Positions 10,760 to 20,699 of a DNA stretch of 64,000 nt are shown one piece after another (the stretch's first letter is position 1; each line of letters starts with the position of its first letter). Source of the stretch: Micropterus salmoides (Eukaryota; Chordata; Actinopteri; Centrarchiformes; Centrarchidae); NCBI RefSeq assembly GCF_014851395.1, contig NW_024044459.1, forward strand, positions 2,950,112 through 3,014,111. The letters run 5' to 3'. The notes beneath the pieces were generated by a model. It worked only from the letters and a program-made list of their open reading frames with translations. It searched no databases and was not told the origin of the DNA. The translations under genes were made by a program, and so were the position numbers.

Positions 10760-12055
10760 TACACAACACAAACTTATTCCCAACAGCCTACACTTAGGCT
10801 CCACGGTGAAAGGACACAGAGCCGTAAGAATCCTAGAGAAAGCGCAACACCAGCTACTGAATGAGAGAGTGAGACAGATACATTTCACCATTGAAGCCCT
10901 GAACAAAGAATTGGACAACATACACCACAAACTAGAAACATATCTGCCCAGTACAGCACTGGAAAATGTCATGGACTTCATCAAGAAAGCACAGCTATCT
11001 CAGCACAACAAGAGCAAAGAAAGACAGACCCGGAAATTTCAAAACCTACAGTCCAGAGTGAGCTGCACTAACAGAACAGGAGAATTGTCTTGGAGGAGAA
11101 AGGACAACAACCCCACAACACATGAAACAGACAACAGATGGGTGAAAAACCTGTCAGATAGGGAACTCACCCAACCAGAGAAAGACGTTCTGGCCAAAGG
11201 ATTAAACTTTGCCTTTACACCACAGCAACTACCTATAGTTGACCTCATCACAGCCACAGAATCGGCCATTAGGAAAAACAAATTAACAGAAACAGAAGCG
11301 GAACAGCTCAGAGCCCTTCCAACCTCACCATCCAAGAAAGGAAGGCCGTGACATCTCTGAGCAAGGATCAAAACATCACTATCCTACCTGCTGACAAAGG
11401 AAGATGCACGGTAGTCCTCAACACAGCAGACTACCAGAACAAAGTCAACACACAACTAATGGACACAAACACATATGAGACACTGAGACGAGACCCAACC
11501 AGCTACAAGATGCATACAAGAAAAACTTTGTGAAAACAGCCACAAGATCCAAGAAGAACAAAACTACAGGGGAGGAGGAAAAGAAGGTCAAACGCAACAA
11601 CATTGTGATTCCATACGTGTCTGGAGTATCAAAGAAACTCAGGAGGATTTTTAACAAACACAACATCCCTGTGTTTTTTAAACCCAAGAACACACTAAGA
11701 CAGATACTGGTACACCCCAAAGACCGCACACCCAAACACAAGAAAAGCAATCTAGTGTATGCGGTCAATGCAGTGAGGAATGCACAGACCTGTATATTGG
11801 GGAGACTAAACAACCACTACACAAATGCATGGCTCAACACAGAAGGGCCAACTCCTCAGGTCAAGACTCTGCAGTCTACTTACATCTGAAGGACAGACGA
11901 CACTCTGTCTAGCCATCTACACCTGGATCGAGAAGCCGTCATTGAACAGAGGAGGGGGTCTACGCCACCACTATTAACGACTGTCGTTACAGCAACCAGG
12001 AACACTAACGAACCAGCGGTATCGACGATCCTGGCAAACGACCCCACTGAGGTCA
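10760..12055 (+). pseudogene. Penelope-like ORF remnant, RT core deleted
   Basis: The N-terminal part (to about 11351) is a helical basic region ending in ALPTSPSKKGRP. A frame change follows, then NITILPADKGRCTVVLNTAD (about 11371-11430), the conserved start of the Penelope reverse transcriptase, running to LRRDPTSYK (about 11510). Most reverse transcriptase motifs, including the catalytic aspartates, are missing. Sequence resumes at about 11580 with KRNNIVIPYVSGVSKKLRRI and continues into the GIY-YIG endonuclease domain (LVYAV at about 11750, DLYIGET at about 11790) after another frameshift. Active relatives use the two domains for target nicking and reverse transcription. This copy cannot. 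Confidence 0.85.
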
Positions 12056-12174
12056 AATAGCTGAGTTTCCTTGCCAGTCAGTCAGAACTGAAGAAGTATT
12101 TTGGATGAGGGACGAAACGTCTTCCAGTATCTTCAACCAAGTCCAGTTGCCCTTGACTTTAACCTTCGTTGGAT

Positions 12175-12720
12175 GTACATTATACAAGCACATCATCCAT
12201 GGTGATGCATAGATTATGCAGGAATGCACTGCAGGCGATTTGGTCTGGGGCAAAGGTGGAACTCACCTCCAGGGCCTTGGACAAAGTGGCACACCAGGGT
12301 GACTTCATAAGATAAGATAAGATCAACTTTATTGTCCCCGAAGGGAAATTTGTCTTGGGCATAAGTGCTGCATGAGGCAACAGTAACACATGTGGACTTT
12401 ACATTCACATACATCATATTCTGCACCACACATTTACATTACACTGCACAAGTATCAGAGACCCTGCCCCTGTCAATAATTACTATAATGCTACCAACGT
12501 GAATGCTACAGCTCCCAAACGACAGTACTTAACTCACTTAACACTTCACTTATATGTATATGTAATCATGCCAAAAGCTCATTCCACAGCAGAACGAGCC
12601 CTGGCATGATGGGTGTTCAATCTCTCCTGGACACGGCCTCGCAGTGGGTGTTTGTATGGTGTCAGAATGCCTATGGGGCTCTCCAGGCACGGTTATGCTC
12701 CATCTCCTAATAGGTAATAC
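12175..12720 (-). pseudogene. PIF-Harbinger transposase C-terminal remnant
   Basis: The minus strand reads YKHPLRGRVQERLNTHHARA (about 12593-12652), then RSAVE followed by a stop and AFGM, matching the end of the Harbinger transposase that carries the last catalytic glutamate. The reading is interrupted by a LINE tail (about 12302-12558). It resumes as MKSPWCATLSKALEVSS (about 12259-12309) and ends with FLHNLCITMDDVLV and a stop at 12180-12182. The family normally encodes a DDE nuclease related to HARBI1. Only this C-terminal part is here. A helix-turn-helix fragment of the same class lies at 18242-18600. Confidence 0.7.
12301..12558 (-). mobile_element. 5'-truncated LINE tail inserted in Harbinger remnant
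   Basis: On the minus strand this ends with CGGGGACAATAAAGTTGATC and a (TTATC)n run (12303-12322), a typical LINE 3' end. It splits the Harbinger reading exactly: the codons before (GGC ATG AT) and after (GAAGTCACC) rejoin in a sensible frame. Only the untranslated 3' part is present. Confidence 0.7.
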
Positions 12721-13540
12721 CAAGCTGGAGGGTACAGTGTTGAATAATTCCTTGTTGTTTCTTAAGTTGACATAAAATGACATGTTTGTTTACTTTGTTG
12801 GTTTGCTGTAGTTTATTTACAAACTCACCATGCTGTACTAGTGCTGTATTATTCAGAAGTGAATGTAGTGTAGCCATTGGGAGAATGACTGTGGTCTTGC
12901 TGGGTAAAGGTGTTGACCACTGCTGTTATTCTTTCAATGTAAGGTTTGACTACTAAATGTTTAATAAGTGTTTACCAACTAGTATTTTATTCTTATATTC
13001 TGTGTGTTATTCATGAACCTGTGCCTTTTCAATATGCCAACATGTGCAGAGCAGCTGCTCAGGCAGCGCAGGCAAAACCTAGCCAACCGTAACATACACA
13101 ATGGCAGTAAGGCACCTGCTGTAAGTCACGTACGCTAGGCCTGAGATCATGGCAAACACTGTGATTAATGGCGCCTGGTACTGCAAGGTACGGCCAGGTA
13201 CTGCAAAAAAAAACAAGCTTTGCACTGCACACTCATGGTTGGCATTGTTGAATCATGTTATTCCTTATTGAATCATGTTATGCATTTATCAAGTATGTTA
13301 TTCCTTATTAATTCTTTTAAAAAATACAACTGTAAGTGTTTAAGTTTTAATGGTGTCAAATTATGCCTGTATAACTTTTAAAAAATAAGGTGAGACTGAA
13401 GTTGAAACATATTGGTGAATTGGTCCAGTAATGTCAAAAATATAAAGAAGGATAAATTGTAACAATAAGTATGCCAAACAACAGCTAAAAAGGTAATTGT
13501 GACATTAGTGAAAGGGTTAAATTGGTAAAACAGTACAAAA
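12721..13540. other. Intronic sequence, nothing recognised
   Basis: No exon or named repeat is seen. The stretch contains a GTACTGCAAGGTACGGCCAG-type local repetition near 13180-13205 and AT-rich runs. Confidence 0.35.
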
Positions 13541-13875
13541 AAACGGCCACTAGATGGCAGCAGAGTACAATAAATTCACCAATGGAAGGGAGTGGTCAGC
13601 GAACACTGTAGGTGGAGTTAAGGTGTAACGCCCACCTGGAAGGAGGAGATAAGGTGTAATGCCCACCTAAAAGGTGGAGTTTAAGGTGAATATAAGGCGA
13701 TGTTCGCTGACCACCAGCTCAGTTCCATCCTGTGACTTGCAGGGATGTTACTAGTGTTTACTTGTCCTTTATTGGAATAAACTCTTTTGCACCGACTCTT
13801 GACCGTCTCCAGTGAAGTTTTTGACTACGCAGTTATTGACTAAAGAAGAAAGCTAATAGAGTAATTTTTACTGAG
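13540..13875 (+). repeat. Possible solo LTR
   Basis: The stretch has TATA-like GAATATAAGGCGATG near 13688-13702. About 85 bp downstream is an AATAAA signal (near 13776), then a GT-rich segment ending in a TTTTTGACTACGC-like sequence. This looks like the U3-R-U5 layout of a retroviral-type LTR. An internal repeat of AAGGTGTAAYGCCCACCT occurs at about 13620-13670. I could not define exact TG..CA ends or a target duplication, and no internal gag/pol is nearby. Confidence 0.3.
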
Positions 13876-13952
13876 TTTAATATGTTGGTTAGGGTAGGGA
13901 CCAGGCCTTCCACTGGCCCGGCCTGTCCTTATTTCCGACCCGACAACAGGAC

Positions 13953-14412
13953 TTGGTAAAAGATGGGACTGCTGCGCAGAACCCTGCCATCGAGGACGGA
14001 GCCTGGAAAGCCCACAAAGATATCAAAGAATCTGGCCCTAGCATCACAGATGGCCTGCATCTGTATGGAGAGGAACAACTTGTTTATGTAGTCAGTTTGG
14101 TGTTGGTTCCCTGGGGCTTGAATTCTAATGTGGCATCAATCTATGGCTCCAGCAGCATGGTATGATGGTAAGGAGATTAAAACTGGACCCCTGCCAAATC
14201 TGACCAGTGATGACATGTATAGCCGCATGTCGTCATTCCGCCGCTGGTTGTCGAGGTGGTGTCCAGCAAACGATGTGGGCTTTGTTGATCATTGGCAGAC
14301 TTTCTGGGGAAGACCTGGTCTGATCCGGAGAGACGGCATCCATCCCACTTGGGAAGGAGCAGCTCTCATTTCTAGAAATCTGGCCAAGTTTATTAGTGGA
14401 CCAAATCCATGA
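13953..14412 (+). pseudogene. LINE ORF1 remnant with esterase (SGNH) C-terminus
   Basis: Two overlapping frames give the end of ORF1. The final block RRDGIHPTWEGAALISRNLA (about 14329-14388) matches the D-x-x-H catalytic block of the SGNH/GDSL esterase found in ORF1 proteins of CR1/L2 LINEs. The preceding FVDHWQTFWGRPGLI fits the same domain. The start of the domain with the nucleophilic serine is not clear, and a frameshift occurs near 14150. ORF1 is thought to bind RNA and membranes or lipids during retrotransposition; that role is knowledge of the family. Confidence 0.7.
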
Positions 14413-14436
14413 CAACCCAGAGTTGAGACCAGGAGG

Positions 14437-14566
14437 CAGAGTCGCAGTTTAACACACTTCTCTGCCCTTCTTTTTCAGCAGTTACCCACCCAAAACCCTA
14501 CGCAGAGTCGCAGTCTAACACACTTCTCTGCTCCTCCATTTCAGGAGTTACTTAGTGAAAATCCTA
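14437..14566 (+). repeat. Tandem duplication at LINE ORF1-ORF2 junction
   Basis: A ~62-bp segment containing GCAGAGTCGCAGTTTAACAC, then CACTTCTCTGC and a CT-rich stretch ending TTTCAGCAGTTAC, is repeated with minor changes (about 14438-14500 and 14501-14560) just before the ORF2 ATG at 14569. Both copies carry a pyrimidine tract followed by CAG. Confidence 0.7.
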
Positions 14567-14568
14567 TA

Positions 14569-17465
14569 GTGACGGTGTCTGCCCCCCGACCATCGAAATT
14601 ATTTAAAAAGGTAAACAGAAGAGGAGCTGTGCATAAAAACCTCATAAAAATTAAAACCACAAGAGCAATAGTGCAAACGAATAGGAGAGTTAAATGTGGA
14701 CTTTTAAACATCAGATCTCTCTCTTCTAAAGGTGTACTAGTAAATGAACTAATATCAGATTATGATATTGATTTATTTGGTCTTACTGAAACCTGGCTGG
14801 GTGATGGAGAATATGTTAGCCTAAATGAATCCACCCCTCCCAGTCATATTAATACTCACATTCCTCGAGGCACAGGCCGAGGAGGTGGAGTTGCAGCTAT
14901 CTTCGACTCTAGCCTATTAATCAGCTCTAAACCTAAACTAAACTATAACTCATTTGAAAGTCTTGTTCTTAGTCTTTCGCACCCAAGTTGGAAATCACTG
15001 CAACCAATTCTTTTTGTTATAGTGTACCGAGCACCTGGCCCGTATTCTGAATTCTTATCTGAATTTGCAGAGTTTTTGTCAACTTTAGTCCTTAAAACGG
15101 ACAAAGTTATTATTGTAGGGGATTTTAATATTCATGTGGATGTTGAGAATGACAGCTTCAGTACTGCGTTTATCTCTTTGTTAGATTCCATCGGCTTCTC
15201 TCAGAGTGTTCATGAACCGACTCACTGTTTTAACCACACCGTCGACCTTGTTTTGGTGTATGGTATTGAAATTGAACATTTAGTGGTGTTCCCACAGAAT
15301 CCCTCTTTATCCGACCACTGTTTGATAACTTTTGAGTTTGTATTGCTGAACTACTCGCCATTGGGCAAAAATTTCTATACAAGATGTCTGTCTGATAGTG
15401 CCATAGCTAAATTTAAGGATGCGATTCCATCAGCTCTAAATACATTATCTAGTCACATAGTAACGGAGGACTCCTATGCTAATTTCAGTCCCTCCCAAAT
15501 CGATCATCTTGTTGATAGTGCTGCAGGCTCGCTGCGAATGACACTCGACTCTGTAGCCCCTCTAAAAAAGAAAATACTAAAACAAAGACGGTTAGCTCCA
15601 TGGTATAATACTGAAACTCGCAAATTAAAGCAAATATCACGGAAACTTGAGAGGAATTGGCGTTCCACCAAAGTGGAAAATTCTCGTTTAATTTGGCAAG
15701 ATAGTCTTAAAACTTATAGGGAGGCCCTCCGTAATGCCAGAGCAGCGTACTACTCGTCATTAATAGAGGAAAATAGGAACAACCCCAGGTTTCTTTTCAG
15801 CACTGTAGCCAGCTGACAGAGAGTCACAGCTCTATTGAGCCAAGTATTCCCATAGCTCTCAGTAGTTACGATTTCATGAGCTTCTTTAATGATAAAATTC
15901 TAGCTATTAGAGACAAAATTCACCAAGACCTGCCCTCAATTGGCACCGACTTATCTCTTAACTCAGGAACCTTAGAAACAGCTGTAGAACCAGATACATG
16001 TTTAGACTGTTTTGCTTACCTCAATCTTTACCAACTAACTTCAATAATTTCTTCATCTAAACCATCAACCTGCCTCTTAGACCCCATCCCGACTAGGCTG
16101 CTTAAAGATGTTTTACCCAAACTTGATCCTGATGTTTTTGCCAACTATAGACCTATATCTAACCTTCCATTTCTCTCTAAGGTTCTGGAGAAAGCAGTTG
16201 CTAATCAGCTGTGTGACTTTCTACAGAGCAATAGTTTATTTGAGGATTTTCAGTCAGGATTTAGAGCTCATCATAGCACAGAGACAGCACTGGTGAAAAT
16301 TACTAATGACCTCCTTATTGCATCAGACAAAGGACTTGTCTCTGTACTGGTTTTATTAGATCTTAGTGCTGCATTTGATACCATTGACCATCAGATCCTA
16401 TTGCAGAGACTGGAATATTTCATTGGCATTAAAGGAACCGCTCTAAGCTGGTTTAAGTCCTATTTATCAGATCGATTTCAGTTTGTACATGTTGAGTCCT
16501 CCATGCACGCCAAAGTTACTCATGGAGTTCCTCAAGGATCTGTCCTTGGACCAATCCTCTTCACTTTATATATGCTTCCTTTAGGCAATATTATCAGGAA
16601 ACATTCCATAAGCTTTCATTGTTATGCAGATGATACTCAGTTATATCTATCGATCAAGCCAGATGAAACTCATCAGTTAGCTAAACTTCAAATGTGCCTT
16701 CAGGATGTTAAAACCTGGATGACCTGTAATTTTCTCATGTTAAACTCAGATAAAACTGAAGTTATTGCTCTGGGGCCTAAGCACCTCCGTGACGCATTAT
16801 CTAAAGATATAGTTTCCCTGGATGGCATCGCCTTGGCCTCCAGCACCACTGTGAGGAATCTTGGAGTTATCTTTGATCAGGACATGTCGTTTAAGTCTCA
16901 CATTAAGCAAATTTCAAAGACCGCCTTTTTTCACCTACGTAATATTGCGAAAATCAGGAACATCCTGTCTAAAAATGATGCAGAAAAACTAGTCCATGCA
17001 TTTGTTACTTCTAGGCTGGATTACTGCAATTCCTTATTATCAGGCTGCTCGAAAAAGTCCATTAAGACTCTTCAGCTGATCCAGAATGCTGCAGCACGTG
17101 TTCTGACAGGAACCAGGAAAAGAGATCACATTTCTCCTGTTTTAGCTTCTTTGCATTGGCTTCCAGTAAAATCCAGAATAGAATTTAAATCATTCTTCTT
17201 ACCTACAAAGCTCTTAATGGTCAGGCACCATCTTATCTTAAAGAGCTCATTGTACCTTACTACCCCACCAGAGCACTGCGCTCCCAGAATGCAGGGTTAC
17301 TTGTGGTTCCTAGAGTCTCCAAAAGTAGACTAGGAGCCAGAGCGTTCAGCTATCAAGCTCCTCTCCTGTGGAACCAGGTTCCAGTTTGGGTTCAGGAGGC
17401 AGACACCATCTCCACATTTAAGAGTAGGCTTAAGACTTTCCTCTTTGATAAAGCTTATAGTTAGG
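14569..17465 (+). pseudogene. LINE ORF2 (endonuclease-RT), three frames
   Basis: The first part, 14569-15816, is an uninterrupted 415-residue reading with the apurinic-type endonuclease: LLNIRSLSSKG, LTETWLG, GRGGGVAAIF, YRAPGP, GDFNIHVD, TVDLVLVYG and SDHCLITFEF in order. After a frameshift near 15800 the second part, 15876-17333 (485 residues), carries the reverse transcriptase: NYRPISNLPFLSKVLEK, LLDLSAAFDTIDHQ, GVPQGSVLGPILFTLYMLPL and the catalytic YADD (16623-16634). LDYCNSLLSGC and HISPVLASLHWLPVKSRIEF are at the C-terminus. A last frame (about 17336-17462) holds WNQVPVWVQEADTISTFKSR and ends in a stop. All catalytic motifs are readable, so only a few frameshifts separate it from an intact ORF and the insertion is fairly recent. 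Confidence 0.9.
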
Positions 17466-17938
17466 GCTGGCTCAGGTAGTCCTGAACCATCCCTTAGTTA
17501 TGCTGCTATAGGCCTAGACTGCCGGGGGATTTCCCCTGATGCACTGAGCTCCTCTCTCCTCTACTTTCTCTCCCTCTGTATGCAACCTTATCCCATTATT
17601 GCATGTTACTAACACAACTTCTCCCCTTTCTGGTAGTCTTGTGCTTTCTCGTCTCTCTCCTATCACTTCCTGCAGGTTTTCTGGCTCTGGAGCTGTGGAG
17701 TCTGGATCTGTGGTTGCGGGTCACCTGCTGCCCCTGTGTTCCTGCTCGACACCCTCTACTGTAACGACTATTGTTGCTAGTCTTATTGTTATTATTGTTA
17801 TTATAATCATTAACATTACGATGGTTACCATTAACACTATTATAAATATCTGTACCATTTTTCATTTAGTCTATAGCAACATTACCTTCACTGTCTGTAC
17901 CTCTGTGTGTATATTGTGTAAGCTGCCTCCCTCCCCTC

Positions 17939-17955
17939 TCTCTCTCCTTACATCC

Positions 17956-17999
<44 letters not shown>
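17939..17999 (+). repeat. (TC)n microsatellite in LINE 3' UTR
   Basis: A run of TC dinucleotides with a few interruptions sits within the 3' UTR of the LINE. Confidence 0.9.
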
Positions 18000-18002
<3 letters not shown>

Positions 18003-18241
18003 CAACCGGTCGAGGCAGATAGCCGCCCACCCTGAGCCATGGTTCTGCTCGAGGTTTCTGCCTCTTAAAAGGAAGTTTTTCCTTGCCTCTGTCGCCTAGT
18101 GCTTGCTCTTGGTGGGAACTGTTGGGCTTCTGTAAATATCATCACAGAGTATGGTCTAGACCTGCTCTTTTATGAAAAGCGCTGTGAGATAACTGTTGTT
18201 GTGATTTGGCGCTATATAAATTAAATTGAATTGAATTGAAA

Positions 18242-18600
18242 ACTGACAGCTTGGCCTTTATTCTAATGCTCACCCTGTGAATCATGTCGTGTACTGTGCT
18301 TTTGGGGATCCCAAATGCCGATGCCACCGCAGACAGGGACAGTCCATGGGCCAAGCTGTACATGAACACAAGTACCACATGAACACAACACCCAGCCCCA
18401 ACCGTGATCTTGTGGAGAGACTATTAGGTGCATGAGGTTCCTCATAGTTATTCTGGTGACCCGAAAATCCCTCCTCAGGCACATATTGAGTTTTCCACAC
18501 AATGCCATGATTGGGGTGGCTGCATTCAAATGTATGTACTGACCCCTGGTTTGCTGTGGGGGGGACACATAAGAGATAATTGTGTGACAAATTGTGCTTA
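18242..18600 (-). pseudogene. PIF-Harbinger transposase N-terminal fragment
   Basis: The minus strand reads LAHGLSLSAVASAFGIPKST then VHDMIHRV (about 18270-18355), the helix-turn-helix of Harbinger transposases (HARBI1-like). Upstream in another frame is NMCLRRDFRVTRITMRNLMH (about 18428-18490). The catalytic domain does not follow. Instead, the LINE at 13890-18240 begins immediately. It may once have been continuous with the C-terminal remnant at 12175-12720, but the middle is not seen. Confidence 0.6.
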
Positions 18601-18604
18601 GGGA

Positions 18605-18766
18605 CACTTAGTATTTATATATAGACATATATTTATGTATTTTTAAATCTATTTATCTCAACTGTATGTGTTCTGTATGTCTATGTGTAGCACCTAAGCA
18701 CCATAGCAAATTCCTCCTATCTGTAAAATACTACTTGGCAATAAAGCTCTTTCTGATTCCGATTAA
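18605..18766 (+). mobile_element. 5'-truncated L2 LINE tail
   Basis: About 160 bp match the 3' UTR end of the L2-like LINE at 525-2890, ending in CTTGGCAATAAAGCTCTTTC and TGATTCCGATT. No coding sequence is present. Confidence 0.8.
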
Positions 18767-18769
18767 GTC

Positions 18770-19369
18770 AATGTGATATGCATAATCCTTTCAAATTTGC
18801 TGCTCTAACATCCTTCAACAATATTATCATGGTCTTAGCCATCATGGTGAAAGATATTTTACACAATAGAGAAATTACTCCAAGCAACCTCTAATTGTCA
18901 CCCATGACAAGTGGTGTAGACTAGTGCATTTGCAATGGACAAATACCTTTAAAGGTAGCCTACTTACTTTGACATTTATTGAATAAGCCAACATAATGCG
19001 CTATGGGATGTATTTATCAAAGGTCACTAAAAGATAACTAATAGCTGCCATGTATTTAGAACTGACTGTGGCCTGAAATGCTACACTCGAGATCTCGGCT
19101 CGCAAGACTGACAGAGCTTCTGATAATTAAGATGACTCAAAAACACAAAAATTATACAGCCTACTATATAACCCTTATATAGACTAATGCATTTCATCGT
19201 CTCATGGATTGCAGTTTTTCATTTTCCAACATCTGGTGGATTACAGCCGCTGTTGCTGCTCTTGCCAGATGCTGTTTGGAAATCATACCGACATACTGTT
19301 GCGTCAGATCCTAGTTCCGCTAGTGAGAGGGAAAGAGGGAAATTCATCCGAAAGTTGGCTGCAGTTTTA
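18770..19369. other. Intronic sequence, nothing recognised
   Basis: No exon, RNA gene or named repeat is visible. Part of it may belong to the hAT-like element that ends at 19797. Confidence 0.35.
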
Positions 19370-19797
19370 CACCCTCTGCGTTAATTAAGGGAGCTCGATT
19401 TGGCTGTGAGGGTGACTCCCACCAGAGTTCACTCCGTGTCGGAGTGGAAGTGGCGAGGGTCTAGTTTCCGAAAGGCCCTTGCTGAAGAGACGAAGCCCCA
19501 GCTTCGCCGGTGTTGTGCCGATTTGTCCGCACCTCGTGGGACGTTCGGATCATTCATCACCATTGATGAACCAAAAATAAATATTATATTAATGTACGGT
19601 GAAAGTTACACTGACTAATAAACAGACACTGCAGGTCTGCTGCTTCTCAAGATAAAAGCGGAGCTACCATAGGTAACCCCCCTGCAGCGCGCAATCACTG
19701 CCACACAGACACATGTGATTTGACCATCAGTCGACTATAGGAAAGACTTGACAATTCTGATTCGACTATGTAAATCCTTAGTTGGGGACAGCCCTAA
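19370..19797 (+). mobile_element. hAT-like non-autonomous element, right part
   Basis: The right end reads GGGGACAGCCCTAA (to about 19797); its complement TTAGGGCTGTCCCC is a typical hAT-type terminus. The block around CACTCCGTGTCGGAGTGGAA (19430-19449) is shared, inverted, with 4800-4860. The left terminus was not found. Confidence 0.5.
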
Positions 19798-20192
19798 ATT
19801 ACAGTAAGTCCTTTTATGATGAGAATTATCTATGGAGAAGTTGGTTCTTTTATCCACACTGATAGCAAAATCATCAATACAGAATGCCCAGTAGATTTGA
19901 GCAACCAGGAGATTTCATCTAATGTGTACACACTTAACAGAGCTAATACAGTTGAACTATTTTTGGTGATCCACCAGGGTGGGGACTAATAGTGGCACAT
20001 ATTGTGTGCAATTATTGACATGCTGCATACATTGTAATGATGAAAGGAGTGTGTGATTGGTCGTGTGAAAATTCACTGTCAAATAGGGGGATAAAAGGCC
20101 AAGGTCATGTGGGATTTGATTTGATTTAGTCAAACACTTTAATTCCTGGATTCTGTGGGTAAGATTGTGCTACTTTGTAAATTGCTATGTAC

Positions 20193-20260
20193 CTTAGTAA
20201 GCTCTTGGGCATTTGCGAGGTTATCAACAGCAATCGCCAAGAACACGTTGAGGAGCGTGT
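20193..20260 (-). CDS. cacna1b: cacna1b exon: IIS6 C-terminal half
   Basis: The 68-nt exon reads YTLLNVFLAIAVDNLANAQE then LTK, the inner half of pore-lining helix IIS6. The split tyrosine codon is completed with the T of the upstream exon. The acceptor is ..AATAACAAG before 20260 and the donor GTACAT follows 20193. This helix forms the inner gate of domain II. The sequence is essentially invariant among CaV2 channels. Confidence 0.93.
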
Positions 20261-20416
20261 CTTGTTATTTGTGGTTTCAGGAAAAGATCAAATGATTGAT
20301 AAACACAGAATCAATATTTACAACTGCAGCTGTTCTTTAAATCAGTGGTACATTCTTTCACAGTGCCGCCTGATAGCCACAAAGTTGAATCGATTCGGAT
20401 CAATCCAAAAGGATAC

Positions 20417-20534
20417 AGTTTCCAAAGAGAGTGAGGACGATGAAATAAATGGAGGAGAACATTCCCCCATGAACACCCCCCTGTGATTCGATCCCATGGT
20501 ACATCACTGCATTCCAGTCCTCCCCAGTTAGGAT
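20417..20534 (-). CDS. cacna1b: cacna1b exon: domain II pore and start of IIS6
   Basis: The 118-nt exon reads ILTGEDWNAVMYHGIESQGG then VHGGMFSSIYFIVLTLFGN. It contains the TGEDW selectivity-filter block with the domain II glutamate of the EEEE locus. WNAVMYHGIESQGG is more like CaV2.2 than CaV2.1 (WNEVMYDGI) and supports the cacna1b call. The acceptor is ..CCTGTAG before 20534 and the donor GTATCC follows 20417. The exon begins in phase 0 and ends one base into the next codon. Confidence 0.93.
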
Positions 20535-20621
20535 CTACAGGAGAGAGACAGGCTGTTTTTTTAGGCTAGCTCAGTGGTATAAGCAGATCACAAAATAAAG
20601 CATGATGGAATTGATCTTTAC

Positions 20622-20694
20622 CTGGAAGACGGTGAGAATTGCTGCTGGGAATGTGTCAAAATTGGTTGTCGGTGTTTCGTCTTCAAAATTAAAT
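20622..20694 (-). CDS. cacna1b: cacna1b exon: IIS5-pore loop
   Basis: The 73-nt exon reads (Q)FNFEDETPTTNFDTFPAAIL then TVFQ. The DETPTTNFDTFPAAILTVF form is the CaV2.2-type version of the extracellular turret and pore helix; CaV2.1 has DEGTPPTNFD. The acceptor ..CTGCAG precedes 20694, the donor GTAAAG follows 20622, and the phase joins the previous exon's CA to make Gln. Confidence 0.93.
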
Positions 20695-20699
20695 CTGCA

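Larger units (their letters stand above)
10063..12174 (+). mobile_element. Penelope-like element with inverted partial copy
   Basis: This is a composite Penelope-like retroelement. The main copy lies in plus orientation between two direct terminal repeats, at about 10626-10765 and about 12085-12174. A third copy of the terminal repeat lies inverted at about 10063-10215, attached to a minus-strand fragment of the 3' coding region (10216-10625). Direct terminal repeats with an inverted truncated copy at one side are a known habit of this class. TATACAAG occurs just before (10055-10062) and just after (12181-12188) the element. It could be a target duplication, but it is also part of the Tc1 end on the left. 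Confidence 0.85.
13890..18240 (+). mobile_element. CR1/L2-type LINE, near full length, (TTGAA)n tail
   Basis: This is the most complete LINE in the window. It holds the ORF1 C-terminal esterase region, a junction with a ~62-bp tandem duplication, ORF2 with endonuclease and reverse transcriptase, a long 3' UTR with a (TC)n run, and a 3' end reading TTTGGCGCTATATAAATTAA then a short TTGAA repeat (to about 18240). It interrupts sequence next to a Harbinger fragment that begins at 18242. A second, antisense and heavily decayed copy of the same family is at 46680-48030. Confidence 0.9.

Noticed and set aside
14569..17333. Two long ORFs (415 and 485 residues) as host genes
   Set aside because: They contain LINE endonuclease and reverse transcriptase motifs in order and lie in one element with a LINE tail.
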